Shown here: piece after piece, positions 1 through 9,333 of the stretch
Layout of the letters: every line of letters starts with the position of its first letter
Numbering within the stretch: the first letter of the stretch is position 1
DNA from: Fulvivirga imtechensis AK7
GTDB lineage: Bacteria > Bacteroidota > Bacteroidia > Cytophagales > Cyclobacteriaceae
Direction of reading: 5' to 3'
DNA: 64,000 nt
Assembly (NCBI RefSeq): GCF_000331535.1
Contig: NZ_AMZN01000024.1
Span: 1 to 64,000, forward strand
The notes under the pieces: generated by a model
Seen by the model: the letters and a program-made list of their open reading frames with translations, nothing else
Told to the model about the DNA's origin: nothing
Databases searched by the model: none
Position numbers and translations under genes: made by a program

Positions 1-69
1 GTCAGAATGACTGTTAAATTAAATTTTTGACTTTTGAGACACCTCCTTTTACAATTCTTAGCTTTGCAA

Positions 70-1380
70 CTACTTCTTAAGCCCAGGCTGTCTTTCCAGA
101 AATTCATCATAGAGTCTGGTCTGACGGCTTATCAAAGGAATTTTCCAGCCTTCAATAAATACATGCTTCACCTGAGTTTTTGTTTCAAAAGGATCACCGT
201 CAGCCACAAACAAAGTAGCGCTTTTACCCACCTCCAATGAGCCTAATTGATCTGCAACCCCAAATATTTCGGCCGGAATAATAGTAATAGCTCTGAGCGC
301 TTGCTCTTTATCCATTCCATAAGCAGCAGCGAAGCCTGCATTGTAAGGCAGGTTTCTTACATTTTCTGCATCGGCAGTACGTATGGCTACTTTAACACCG
401 GCTTTCTGCATGACAACAGGATTTGTATATGCACGATCATAGCGGTCGTAATCTCTGTTGGGGATATTAAGTACCGGCCCAGTAATTACCGGGATCTTAG
501 CCTCAGCCAGCTCCTCCGCCATTCTCCATCCTTCAGAAACACCACTAAAGATCACCTTCAGGTTTTTATCTTTTACCCATTCAATGGCTGCCTTAATGTC
601 ATTAGCCGCATTCACCTCTACGAGCAGGGCTCGTTCACCTCTTACAACGGGCAGTAAAGCCTCCATTTCAGGGTAGTACTCCAGTTTCTTATCAGATTTT
701 GTAGCATTAATAGCAGAATCCAGTTTATAGTAAGAAACAGCTTTTCTCCATACATCATTGAGTTGTTTCAATGCTTTTTCAGCATCCTTTTTGATCTCCT
801 CATCAGATCTGCTATCCCATCGGCTTCTTTTGCCGGTTGTAGGGAAATTGAGCACAACGGCCTGAAAACCTGCATACATCTGTTCTGGGGTATAACCATG
901 CAAATTGATCAAAGCGGCTGTTCCGGGCAACAGACCTCCTGTAGGCATGGCCAGTGAGGTAGTAACTCCGCTTACTCTGGTAACGGGTATCAAAACTGAA
1001 TTAGGATTAACCGCAGTCAACGCCTGCATTTGCGGGATTACATCTCCTATTTCGTTGTAGTCACGCGTACGGGCATCCGACCCTACTTCTGTGAGTCCAA
1101 GCCGCGCTCCTCCTTCTATCATTCCGGGATAGATGTACAAGCCGTTGCAATCAACCACCTCGGCTCCTTCCGGTATAGCTACTGTGTTTCCTAATGCCGC
1201 TATTTTTCCTTCTTGAATGATCAACATTCCTTTTTCAATGGTTCCGTTGGTTACTGTAACGAGTGTAGCATTGGTTAGTGCAAATGTGCCTTCCTTTCCT
1301 TTTGCTGACTGACTTATAGCTGAACTAGCGGCGGCCAAAAGCAAAAAGAGGCAGTTAAATATATTCTTAATATTCTTCAT
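70..1380 (-). CDS. Exported amidohydrolase-like protein, metal ligands lost
   Basis: A 436-residue protein of the amidohydrolase superfamily (imidazolonepropionase-like group), with an N-terminal signal peptide (hydrophobic residues about 8-24), so probably periplasmic. The family fold is clear from the N-terminal beta segment (TLVTVTNGTIEKG) and the C-terminal GSLEVGKSATLFVADGDPF segment. The usual PGxIDxHxH metal site is replaced by PGMIEGGARLG around residues 85-95, so both histidines are missing (Gly91 and Arg93 in their places). It is the last gene of a three-gene minus-strand operon, 10 bp after the gene ending at 1391. Hydrolase activity is doubtful; a structural or regulatory partner role for the intact paralogue upstream is an inference. 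Confidence 0.85.
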   Translation of the reverse strand: MKNIKNIFNCLFLLLAAASSAISQSAKGKEGTFALTNATLVTVTNGTIEKGMLIIQEGKIAALGNTVAIPEGAEVVDCNGLYIYPGMIEGGARLGLTEVGSDARTRDYNEIGDVIPQMQALTAVNPNSVLIPVTRVSGVTTSLAMPTGGLLPGTAALINLHGYTPEQMYAGFQAVVLNFPTTGKRSRWDSRSDEEIKKDAEKALKQLNDVWRKAVSYYKLDSAINATKSDKKLEYYPEMEALLPVVRGERALLVEVNAANDIKAAIEWVKDKNLKVIFSGVSEGWRMAEELAEAKIPVITGPVLNIPNRDYDRYDRAYTNPVVMQKAGVKVAIRTADAENVRNLPYNAGFAAAYGMDKEQALRAITIIPAEIFGVADQLGSLEVGKSATLFVADGDPFETKTQVKHVFIEGWKIPLISRQTRLYDEFLERQPGLKK

Positions 1381-1390
1381 GGTTCATGTA

Positions 1391-2746
1391 TTAATCTCTA
1401 AACAAAAATTCGGTATTCTGCATACATCTGTCTTCACTATGGCTTACTGTCGAATGTAGCGTAACATCGATGGTCTCCCTGGCATCAGCATAGATCCTCA
1501 TATCATCTTCATCCGTTTGGCGGTCAAATTCCACTACCCCATCTACTATTGTATACATGGGTATGGTATAGATGGATAAGGGATGGTTTTTAAAGATAGC
1601 TATATCTCCATCCTTGCCTTCCTCGATCGATCCTACCCTTTTTTCTATACCTAGTTGCTTTGCCGGATTAATGGTGATCATCGCCAGTGCCTGGTCATCT
1701 GAAAGTCCACCATATTTTTGTGTCTTGCCCGCTTCATGGTAGAGGTGGCGGATCAGCTCCCCGGAATCAGAGTTGATAGATGTGACCACACCGTTTTCAG
1801 TAAGTATAGCTGCATTATATGCCGTAGAATAATACACCTCAAATTTATATGCCCACCAGTCGGAAAATACTGAGGCCATTGCTCCGAACTCAGCCAGTTC
1901 CGGGGCAACTTTAAATCCTTCGTTCACATGCTGAAAGACCAGGCGTTTGATACCAAAGTCGCGGCACACCTGCATTAGCATATATATCTCATCAGCACGA
2001 TAAGAGTGACAGTGAATAATGATCTCTCCGCGCAGAATGTCGGCAAGGGTTTCAAGCCGTAGGTCATACTCAGGCGCAACGCCTTTGAAGCCCTTCTTAT
2101 CCTTGTTGGCCTTATATACTTCCCATGCCTTCATGTATTCCTGTGCCTCTGAGAATGAATTTCTGAAAACTGCCTCCACTCCCATCCTCGTCCTTGGTAA
2201 AATCCTGTTGCCTCCACCGTGCACCCTTGTAGGGTTTTCACCAAGTGCAAATTTAATAGTACGTGGAGCGCCCTGCATGCGTATCACGTCAGGGTCTACT
2301 GTACCATATCGGTGCTTTATTGTTTCACACTGTCCGCCAATCGCATTGGCCGAGCCATGCATGGCATGAGAAATGGTGACTCCCCCTGCCAATGCCCGGT
2401 AGATGGATACATCCATTGGATTAAGAGCATCTCCCGTCCACACTTCTGCCGTCACCGGAGAGGTGGCTTCATTTACCGCATCCAGGGCTATATGAGAGTG
2501 GGCATCGATAATGCCCGGCATCACAAACATACCGGAAGCATCAATAGTTTTACTTCCTTTGGGAGCGCTAAGGCCTTTGCCGATTTTTGATATGACACCG
2601 TCTTTTATCAGCACATCCGTATTCTCCAGTGTGCCGTTGGTGATGGTTAGTACCGTACCGTTCTTAACAAGGATTGTGCCCTTCTGCTGCGCGTTTACCG
2701 CCACAGCAAAAAGAAATAATAAGAAACCAATTGTATATTTTTTCAT
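1391..2746 (-). CDS. Exported amidohydrolase (metal-dependent hydrolase)
   Basis: A 451-residue exported amidohydrolase with signal peptide (residues 1-20, ending VNAQ). It keeps the catalytic pattern of the superfamily: PGIIDAHSH (His83 and His85), IIIHCHS, FQHVNE and a late INSDSGE aspartate. The C-terminus returns to the beta-sandwich with GSIEEGKDGDIAIF. The substrate is not readable; relatives include imidazolonepropionase and prolidase-type dipeptidases. It lies 17 bp after the 2764-4470 gene and 10 bp before the 70-1380 gene on the same strand, and is the only one of the three with an intact active site. Confidence 0.9.
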   Translation of the reverse strand: MKKYTIGFLLFLFAVAVNAQQKGTILVKNGTVLTITNGTLENTDVLIKDGVISKIGKGLSAPKGSKTIDASGMFVMPGIIDAHSHIALDAVNEATSPVTAEVWTGDALNPMDVSIYRALAGGVTISHAMHGSANAIGGQCETIKHRYGTVDPDVIRMQGAPRTIKFALGENPTRVHGGGNRILPRTRMGVEAVFRNSFSEAQEYMKAWEVYKANKDKKGFKGVAPEYDLRLETLADILRGEIIIHCHSYRADEIYMLMQVCRDFGIKRLVFQHVNEGFKVAPELAEFGAMASVFSDWWAYKFEVYYSTAYNAAILTENGVVTSINSDSGELIRHLYHEAGKTQKYGGLSDDQALAMITINPAKQLGIEKRVGSIEEGKDGDIAIFKNHPLSIYTIPMYTIVDGVVEFDRQTDEDDMRIYADARETIDVTLHSTVSHSEDRCMQNTEFLFRD

Positions 2747-2763
2747 TTTTATTGCTGTTTAGG

Positions 2764-4470
2764 TTATTTATTTGGCAACCTTTCACCCTCAATAGGAAAG
2801 CTGCCATGTACACCGGCTGTCATTGATCCTTCAAAGGTATTGCCATCTACTGTTACAGAAACATCTATATTTAAAGTGTCACCCCCTACATTCATGGAAA
2901 AAGAGAATGACAACTCTTTACCATCAACAGTGATGTTGGTCAGGACATTTTCATCTCCTGAAAAGCTGCCAGTAATAGTTCCCGAATAGTTTCCTGGCTC
3001 ACCGGTTATCACAATATTGCCTGTGCCAGCACCCTGAGGTGTTTCCGTGGTATAGCTCCACGTGCCTGAAACCTCTACATCTTCCTCGTCAGAGTGCTTC
3101 TTTTTTGGTTTATCCTCTAATTCGAACTTCCGGCCATCTACAAACACATACTTCACTTTAGACTCTTTATTAAAATAGGGTTTATCGCTTATCACAAGGT
3201 TGGCCAGCTTTCCATTATCGATGCTACCCATAGTAGCTGAAAGGCCCAGCAACTGAGCAGGTGAAGTAGTAAGGGCGGCAAGCGCTGCATCTTCGCTCAA
3301 GCCATTTTCGACCAACTTTGAAAGGTGGTTTTTAATATCCTTGCTCTTAGCTTCCAGCGTAGAAAACCCATGGATAATGCCTTCACTTGCAAATAAGGCT
3401 GGTTGTGTATAAAACTTTCGGATCATTTCCTCTTTTCTCAGCTCCAGCCTCTCCCTTTCGAGGTCTACTTCGGTTTTTCTCTTTTCTTTCTCCTCTACTT
3501 TTCCACTATCAGCCTTAGCTTTTTTCTCTTCTTTCAGCTCTGGCAGATCGAGTGATAGAAATACTTTAGCTCCTGAAGTTTTGATCTTATCGGTTATGTC
3601 CCACCCCTCTTTAACTTCACCGAGAATAAGGTTGAAGCCCAATTCATTTTTCAGGCTAAATACCCGCTGAATGTCCAACACCTTTTCTGCTTTGAATGCC
3701 ACCGGCATCGAGCGATCGATAACCGGATAAAAGGCCTCCAGCACGCGATCTGATTTAGGTCTTTCCATTCCTGATGCATCCTGGATATAACGCTTTTGGT
3801 ACGATTTAGCCTGATCAGCCTGCCTGTAAAGCTCCCTGTATTTAGCCATTACGCCCATTACAGTGTTAGGGTAAATACCCGCTGCTCCATGCAGTTGACT
3901 AAACATGGACACCGGTCCTTTATAAACCAATTCATCGGGGCTGTTACCCGCCAGCAATATGATGGCTCCCTGCCCGGGAAGCATTCTGCCGTGTGGAACC
4001 GTATGAGCTGCCGTAAAACCGATAGCTCGCATGTCGGGGATCGATTTATCAGCAGGGTCCAGCAGGTTTCTAACATCCCTGTGGGGTTCAATACCTGCAA
4101 TATTATTTGGTGGATTACCTGGATCTTTTACTTTCTTATCCTGATTCTCGTCTTTAGGCTTCGGCACACCTGTATTGGAAAGACCATCTATAAAACCTGC
4201 ATAAACATACAGAGAGTCAGCTTCTATGATAATAGCGTCGGCTGGGATGTTTACCGTATTGCCTACAGATTGAATAATTCCATTCCTAATGAGTATGGCT
4301 CCTTTATCTATTTTTCTTCCTGGCGCCTGGATGATGTTGGCATTCCTGATCACATAGGCTCTGCTCACCGGGGCCAACTCTTCATTCTGGCTGTATGCCG
4401 TAAATGTGGCAGTCACCATCAGAAGCATCAGTACGGTCAACCGTAAATACACTGGCATTTGTTCTTTCAT
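2764..4470 (-). CDS. Exported amidohydrolase-like protein with extra C-terminal beta domain
   Basis: A 568-residue exported protein, first gene of the three-gene amidohydrolase operon. The signal peptide covers about residues 8-27. The amidohydrolase fold is recognised from the AYVIRNANII and GAILIRNGIIQSVG segments and from LLGLSATMGSIDNGKLANLVISD. The metal site is replaced by AGFIDGLSNTG (Leu97 and Asn99 where HxH is expected). A lysine- and glutamate-rich stretch near residues 315-350 looks like a charged linker or coiled coil. About 100 residues at the C-terminus (from SGTWSYTTETPQG) form an added beta-rich domain, probably a small barrel. Catalysis is unlikely. The start is the ATG at 4470; a later Met (residue 5) is also possible. 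Confidence 0.85.
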   Translation of the reverse strand: MKEQMPVYLRLTVLMLLMVTATFTAYSQNEELAPVSRAYVIRNANIIQAPGRKIDKGAILIRNGIIQSVGNTVNIPADAIIIEADSLYVYAGFIDGLSNTGVPKPKDENQDKKVKDPGNPPNNIAGIEPHRDVRNLLDPADKSIPDMRAIGFTAAHTVPHGRMLPGQGAIILLAGNSPDELVYKGPVSMFSQLHGAAGIYPNTVMGVMAKYRELYRQADQAKSYQKRYIQDASGMERPKSDRVLEAFYPVIDRSMPVAFKAEKVLDIQRVFSLKNELGFNLILGEVKEGWDITDKIKTSGAKVFLSLDLPELKEEKKAKADSGKVEEKEKRKTEVDLERERLELRKEEMIRKFYTQPALFASEGIIHGFSTLEAKSKDIKNHLSKLVENGLSEDAALAALTTSPAQLLGLSATMGSIDNGKLANLVISDKPYFNKESKVKYVFVDGRKFELEDKPKKKHSDEEDVEVSGTWSYTTETPQGAGTGNIVITGEPGNYSGTITGSFSGDENVLTNITVDGKELSFSFSMNVGGDTLNIDVSVTVDGNTFEGSMTAGVHGSFPIEGERLPNK

Positions 4471-4687
4471 TGATTCAATGGTTTTTTAATTGGACTCACT
4501 AAGTATAAGCTTTTGAGAGAATTATTCACGAATTACTACACGAACGGTTGAAAAATGTAAAAAAAACAATACATGCAATCTGCAGTTCAGTACAATCATC
4601 TTACAGTTGACTACCATCACCTACCTAAGCATGCAACAAATACCGATAATTGTACCGTAAGAGTAAGTAAACTCAAAATAAATAGTT

Positions 4688-6181
4688 ATGAACAGGTCAG
4701 GTCAAAAACTCAAAGGTTCTAAAAGAGAAGCAAAGGCAAGAACATACATAATGTTCTTGCTGATGCTTTTCTTTTTTACAAGTACTCCAACTGTGGCTCA
4801 AAAAACTTATGTTACTACCGGTGACAAGATTATTATCACAGATGGAAAAAATGTAAGGCGACACACGCAATCTAACGGGATCAACAGCTTCAATATTGAA
4901 TATAAGGGTACTATTGAAGTTACCGATGACGACAAAGACGTTAAAAGCATTTCACCTGGTGGCTATATAGAGATCAGCAAGACCACCTTTGGCAGCAGAA
5001 GGTCCATTCTTATTGAAGCCAGTTCAAATGGCCTGCGAAGGGAATATTACGAAAGCCGCAAAAAGGTTGATTATGAGCCTGAAGGCAGAAAATGGTTAGC
5101 GGAGATCCTTCCTGATGTGGTTAGGTCTACCGGAATAGCTGCTGAAAGCAGGGTAAACCGGTACTATAAACAGGGGGGTGTAGATGCCGTGCTGAATGAA
5201 GTAGGCCGATTGGAAAGTGATTATGTGAGATCCATCTATGGAAAGATCCTGCTTCAGAAAGACGGCCTTTCTTCAAATGACCTGGTGAAGGCCGCAAAAG
5301 GGCTGGCTGATAAGATCAACTCCGATTACTACCTGGCAGAAATGCTCAAAAGCAATTCTTCACAGTTTTTGAAGAATGATAAAACTGCAGAAGCTTATTT
5401 CGAAGCTGTTTCCAACATTGGAAGTGATTACTATACCGCTGCAGTACTCAAGGAAGCGCTCGACAATCACCAGGCTTCAGCCAGATCGATGACACAAATA
5501 TTAAATGCCAGTAAAAACATCGGATCGGATTACTACAAAGCCACTGTCCTTAGCCAGGTGCTGGACCAGGATAACGCCAATGATCATGTAGTTGGCGAGA
5601 TCATAAGCTGCACAAAAAATATCGGATCGGATTATTATCAAACACAAATTCTTAGCAAAGCAATCAGCAAAAAAGGCTTGTCAGGTTCATCGTCAAATGA
5701 ACTTTTGGAAGCAGTAGCTAATGTTAGTTCAGATTATTATATGGCAACTGTATTCTCCAAACTGGTAGAAAACAAACTTGACAATGATGTAAATATTAAA
5801 CTTATAGGGCTTTTAGATGACAAAATGTCTTCTGACTACTATGCAGCATCAGTACTTAGCAAAATGGTAAAGCATCAGGACCTGAACGATCAGGCGGTGG
5901 CTCGAATGGCACAGGCTATCAGCAACATGAACTCCGATAATTATGCCTCATCCATCCTCAAAAATGCCAGTGAAAGTCGCAATTTATCTAAGTCCACACT
6001 GATCTCGCTGGTGAAGGCTGCCGGAGGTATTAAGTCTGACTTCTACAAGTCCAGCGCACTACAGCACCTGGCTCCGCTAGTAAAAAATAGTGACGCTGAG
6101 GTAAAAGCAGCTTATACCGAAGCTGCCAAAAGGATCAACTCTGACACGTATTACGGCAGAGCTATGCGTGCCATTGACTGA
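4688..6181 (+). CDS. Secreted 34-residue SDY-repeat protein
   Basis: A 497-residue protein with a long basic N-terminus followed by a hydrophobic export signal (about residues 21-38, ending TVAQ). The first 150 residues are a beta-rich region with a GGYIEISK segment. From residue 177 an SDY/SDYY motif recurs at residues 177, 212, 246, 280, 314, 348, 382, 416, 450 and 485, an almost exact 34-residue period that predicts an alpha-solenoid. From memory, similar N-terminal and SDY-repeat regions occur on the outer part of some M56/BlaR1-type sensor peptidases, but no peptidase domain is present here. It is followed 84 bp later by a LytS-type kinase, a degenerate kinase and a LytTR regulator, so a role as an extracytoplasmic sensing partner is plausible but inferred. 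Confidence 0.8.
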   Translation: MNRSGQKLKGSKREAKARTYIMFLLMLFFFTSTPTVAQKTYVTTGDKIIITDGKNVRRHTQSNGINSFNIEYKGTIEVTDDDKDVKSISPGGYIEISKTTFGSRRSILIEASSNGLRREYYESRKKVDYEPEGRKWLAEILPDVVRSTGIAAESRVNRYYKQGGVDAVLNEVGRLESDYVRSIYGKILLQKDGLSSNDLVKAAKGLADKINSDYYLAEMLKSNSSQFLKNDKTAEAYFEAVSNIGSDYYTAAVLKEALDNHQASARSMTQILNASKNIGSDYYKATVLSQVLDQDNANDHVVGEIISCTKNIGSDYYQTQILSKAISKKGLSGSSSNELLEAVANVSSDYYMATVFSKLVENKLDNDVNIKLIGLLDDKMSSDYYAASVLSKMVKHQDLNDQAVARMAQAISNMNSDNYASSILKNASESRNLSKSTLISLVKAAGGIKSDFYKSSALQHLAPLVKNSDAEVKAAYTEAAKRINSDTYYGRAMRAID

Positions 6182-6265
6182 TGCCGGTAACACTGAAATT
6201 TCAATAACAACAATCTGACATGATGACTTCAAAATGATCACTAAAATGATTAGATTGAAGTTATC

Positions 6266-7354
6266 ATGGCTATAAATTCTCACAGATTATTTTTTGGATA
6301 CATGCGTAGATTTTGGCTGGGTATATTCATTTCTTCAACTGTGGGTATTCTATACTTCTTTTACTTTTTTTATAGCGAAGAAGGATACCTGCCCACCGTC
6401 ACCAAAAACTATCATTATTTACTAACCAGCCTGGTAACTGCCAATATTGCAGGCCTTATGATCTACCGGTCTGATCTCGCTCTCAACAGGCTTTTACCAT
6501 GGAAAGAAAATTTATCAACCAGGCTTATAGTGGGCATGCTGGTAAATGCGCTTATAGCCATTGCTATCATACTCGTGATATGTTGGATATTTCTGGGACT
6601 ACAAACGGGAAGCTTTGTCTATAAAGGATTATGGACTTCCTATTATGAGCCACTCGTAAAGCTTATGGTCATCACTTTAATGGCTGTTGTATTATATTCA
6701 CTGATATATTTCGCCTTGTTCTCCTACAACGAGTATGCAGTGGTGCATATTGATGCTGTCAAAAATCACAGGAGGCAGTTGGCCGTGCAGTTTGAAGCAC
6801 TGAAAAGTCAACTGAGCCCTCATTATTTGTTCAACAGCCTGAACACCATCTCTTCGCTCATTTTCAAAGATCCCAACATGGCCGAAGACTTTATCAGGAG
6901 GCTAGCTCAAACCTACCAATACATTTTGGATAACAATGAAAAACAATATATCACACTACGGGAAGAGGTGGAATTTGTTAAATCATATAATTACCTGCTT
7001 AAAGTGAGATTTGAAAACAACCTGCATATCGAAATAAACCTGCCTCCGAATGTTTTGGATACCAAAATGCCTCCACTCACGCTACAGATGCTGGTGGAGA
7101 ATGCTGTTAAACACAATGTAATCTCAAAAGAACAGCCACTGCATATTTACATCAGCGCCATAGATAATACAGACATCAAAGTGACCAATACAAAAACCAA
7201 GGCGCCTGCTCATGTTACTTCCTTTCATATAGGACTTGACAACATCAAAAAGAGGTACAGCTTCTTCACCAATAAGGCCATCAAAGTTGAGAATAGCAAT
7301 AAATTTACTGTAAGGTTACCGGTAATAAGGGATGAATTTGCAAAAACCGCCTGA
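6266..7354 (+). CDS. LytS/YehU-type sensor histidine kinase
   Basis: A 362-residue membrane histidine kinase of the His_kinase (PF06580) type. Four hydrophobic segments in the first 160 residues give the membrane domain. The cytoplasmic part has the phospho-acceptor motif SPHYLFNSLN with His186, and the N-box LVENAVKHN with Asn279. A C-terminal HIGLDNIKKRYSFF segment corresponds to the ATP-lid G-box. It would autophosphorylate and hand phosphate to a LytTR regulator. It stands 3 bp before the degenerate kinase at 7358 and upstream of the regulator at 8431, so the three are very likely one transcription unit. Confidence 0.93.
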   Translation: MAINSHRLFFGYMRRFWLGIFISSTVGILYFFYFFYSEEGYLPTVTKNYHYLLTSLVTANIAGLMIYRSDLALNRLLPWKENLSTRLIVGMLVNALIAIAIILVICWIFLGLQTGSFVYKGLWTSYYEPLVKLMVITLMAVVLYSLIYFALFSYNEYAVVHIDAVKNHRRQLAVQFEALKSQLSPHYLFNSLNTISSLIFKDPNMAEDFIRRLAQTYQYILDNNEKQYITLREEVEFVKSYNYLLKVRFENNLHIEINLPPNVLDTKMPPLTLQMLVENAVKHNVISKEQPLHIYISAIDNTDIKVTNTKTKAPAHVTSFHIGLDNIKKRYSFFTNKAIKVENSNKFTVRLPVIRDEFAKTA

Positions 7355-7357
7355 AAA

Positions 7358-8416
7358 ATGAAAAAGATATTCATCAACCATACATTATTCAGATTGCTCG
7401 TTCCTCCATTTTACGGAGCACTGGTTTACCTGTTGATATTACTCGTTAATAATAATGTGGCCCAAATATCTGAGATCTTTACCGGGCAGGAGGTATATGT
7501 ATGCATAGGGTTAAGCTATTTACTCTCCGAGACGCTAAGACTGAATGTAAAACTCGCTGAAAAACTTACTGACGATCAGACCACTGCACTCAGCAGGATC
7601 ATTTTACAGACTCTTTCAGGGTTGATTTTATCTGTTATCGTAATATCGCTGACCATCTCGGCATACTTCACTTATATTTTACAGTTTAGCATTACAGAAA
7701 CCCAGCTTATTATCTTCAATTCAATTTTTGCGGTGTCAAGCTTGCTTTACAATCTCCTCTACTTCAGCAATTATTATTTGTACCGTCAAAACCTCAGCAG
7801 ACTGGAAACGGAAAAAATGTTGACAGAAAACCTGGAGATCGAACTGGGCCAGTTTAAGAATGAAGTAAATCCTAAACTTCTTTATGATAGCCTGGAAACA
7901 TTGATCACGCTTATACATAAAAACAACGAGGAGGCCGAAGACTATATAGACCATCTTTCACTCGTATACCGCTACATTCTTAGTCATCGAAAAATTGAAT
8001 TATCATCTCTTGATGAAGAAATAAAAGCGGCTAACAACATCACACATTTGTTGAATTATCAATATGACAACACCATTACCTTTAAAGCCAACATACCGCC
8101 CGATCATTTGCACCTTCCCATGGTGCCCGGCTCCCTGCCCGGTCTTGTAGAGTCAATCATCCGAAGTACTATTATCAATAAATTCAACCCACTGATCATT
8201 GAGTTGGCCATAGAGGAAACCGACGGATATCTTATATTGAGCAATAAACTTAATGACCGGCTTATTGTGGATTCTAACAGAAAAGAAGTGGTGAATAACC
8301 TGCAACGGTCTTACAGCTATTTTAGTGAAAAACCTGTGGTGCAGGTAAAGGCCTATAACATAAATTACATAAAAATTCCTATACTTGAATTAGCCGAAGA
8401 GAAACTGGCTGTTTGA
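7358..8416 (+). CDS. Degenerate LytS-type kinase (pseudokinase)
   Basis: A 352-residue protein with four hydrophobic segments and a C-terminal half aligned with the PF06580 kinase core. Both catalytic signatures are lost. The expected NPHFLFNSL reads NPKLLYDSLE, so the acceptor His is Lys173. The N-box VENAIKHN reads VESIIRST, with Ser266 in place of the essential Asn. The glycine-rich lid is also absent. The frame is intact and the membrane part retained, which argues for a kept function such as heterodimer partner or ligand sensor for the active kinase directly upstream. Its end overlaps the regulator region by a few bases if the TTG at 8413 is used as the next start. Confidence 0.85.
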   Translation: MKKIFINHTLFRLLVPPFYGALVYLLILLVNNNVAQISEIFTGQEVYVCIGLSYLLSETLRLNVKLAEKLTDDQTTALSRIILQTLSGLILSVIVISLTISAYFTYILQFSITETQLIIFNSIFAVSSLLYNLLYFSNYYLYRQNLSRLETEKMLTENLEIELGQFKNEVNPKLLYDSLETLITLIHKNNEEAEDYIDHLSLVYRYILSHRKIELSSLDEEIKAANNITHLLNYQYDNTITFKANIPPDHLHLPMVPGSLPGLVESIIRSTIINKFNPLIIELAIEETDGYLILSNKLNDRLIVDSNRKEVVNNLQRSYSYFSEKPVVQVKAYNINYIKIPILELAEEKLAV

Positions 8417-8430
8417 AAATACTATATTTA

Positions 8431-9201
8431 ATGAAGGTATTAATAATTGAGGATGAAGTACCTGCCGCTGAAAAGCTGGAAAGATACCTGCACAGGTATG
8501 ATGAAAATATTGAGGTAGTTGATAGGATAACTTCAGTCAGTGACGCAGTGCAGTGGCTAAAAAACTATCAAGATAAGGTAGAGCTGATCTTTATGGATAT
8601 ACAGCTAACGGATGGCAAAAGCTTTGATATCTTCAAGGAAGTTACCATCAACAAACCGATCATTTTTATCACAGCGTTTGACGATTACGCAATTGATGCC
8701 TTTAAGGTCAATAGCATTGACTATTTACTCAAACCTATCACTTTTGCGGATCTTACTGCCGCATTGGAAAAATTAACTTCGCTTAAGCAAAATCTCGGCT
8801 CACCATCTGCTCCACCCCAGGACATCAACAGTACACTTCAGCAACTGAGCTCAAAGACCTACAAAAACCGATTTATGGTTAAGCTGGGAGAGCATATTAA
8901 GTCCATAACCACGGATAATATTGAATTTTTCTATGCAGAAGGCAGAAATGTATACCTTATTACCGGCCAAAATAGAAAGTTTATCATCGATTATAAGCTG
9001 GAGGAGTTAGAGGAGCTGCTGGACCCTGTACAATTCTTTAGGGTAAACCGTTCGTTCATTATGAACATTAATGCTATTGAAGATGTGGTAATGTATTCCA
9101 ACAGCAGATTAAAAATAACCCCCTGCCTGACTTTCGACAAGGAGATTATAGTAAGCCGGGAAAAAGTTAATGCTTTTAAGGACTGGTTTAATGGACTGTA
9201 A
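8431..9201 (+). CDS. LytTR-family response regulator
   Basis: A 256-residue response regulator. The receiver domain (residues 1-120) has the acidic pair in IEDE, the phospho-acceptor Asp56 in FMDIQL, and the conserved Lys in LLKPI. The LytTR DNA-binding domain covers about residues 150-255 (from NRFMVKLGEHIKSI through FFRVNRSFIMN). The ATG at 8431 is chosen because MKVLIIEDE is the canonical start; a TTG at 8413 would add six residues and overlap the preceding stop. It is the presumed output of the 6266/7358 kinase pair. An inverted repeat at 9209-9296 follows immediately. Confidence 0.93.
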   Translation: MKVLIIEDEVPAAEKLERYLHRYDENIEVVDRITSVSDAVQWLKNYQDKVELIFMDIQLTDGKSFDIFKEVTINKPIIFITAFDDYAIDAFKVNSIDYLLKPITFADLTAALEKLTSLKQNLGSPSAPPQDINSTLQQLSSKTYKNRFMVKLGEHIKSITTDNIEFFYAEGRNVYLITGQNRKFIIDYKLEELEELLDPVQFFRVNRSFIMNINAIEDVVMYSNSRLKITPCLTFDKEIIVSREKVNAFKDWFNGL

Positions 9202-9208
9202 AATAACT

Positions 9209-9296
9209 AAGGAGCCGTCTCAAATGCCCCAGTCATCCCGCCTGTTTCCAACTGAACGACTATCGAAATGATTTTAGGTGTTGAGACAGGCTCCTT
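9209..9296. repeat. Inverted repeat pair, possible element remnant or terminator
   Basis: A left arm AAGGAGCCGTCTCAA (9209-9223) and a right arm TTGAGACAGGCTCCTT (9281-9296) are complementary except for one unpaired base. They enclose 57 bp with no reading frame. The pair lies between two convergent genes. It could be a bidirectional terminator, but the loop is long and there is no T-run, so a short non-autonomous mobile-element remnant fits as well. No clear target duplication is visible. Confidence 0.5.
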
Positions 9297-9333
9297 ACCA
9301 CTTAACAGTACAAGGGTGGTTTTGGTGATTAAT

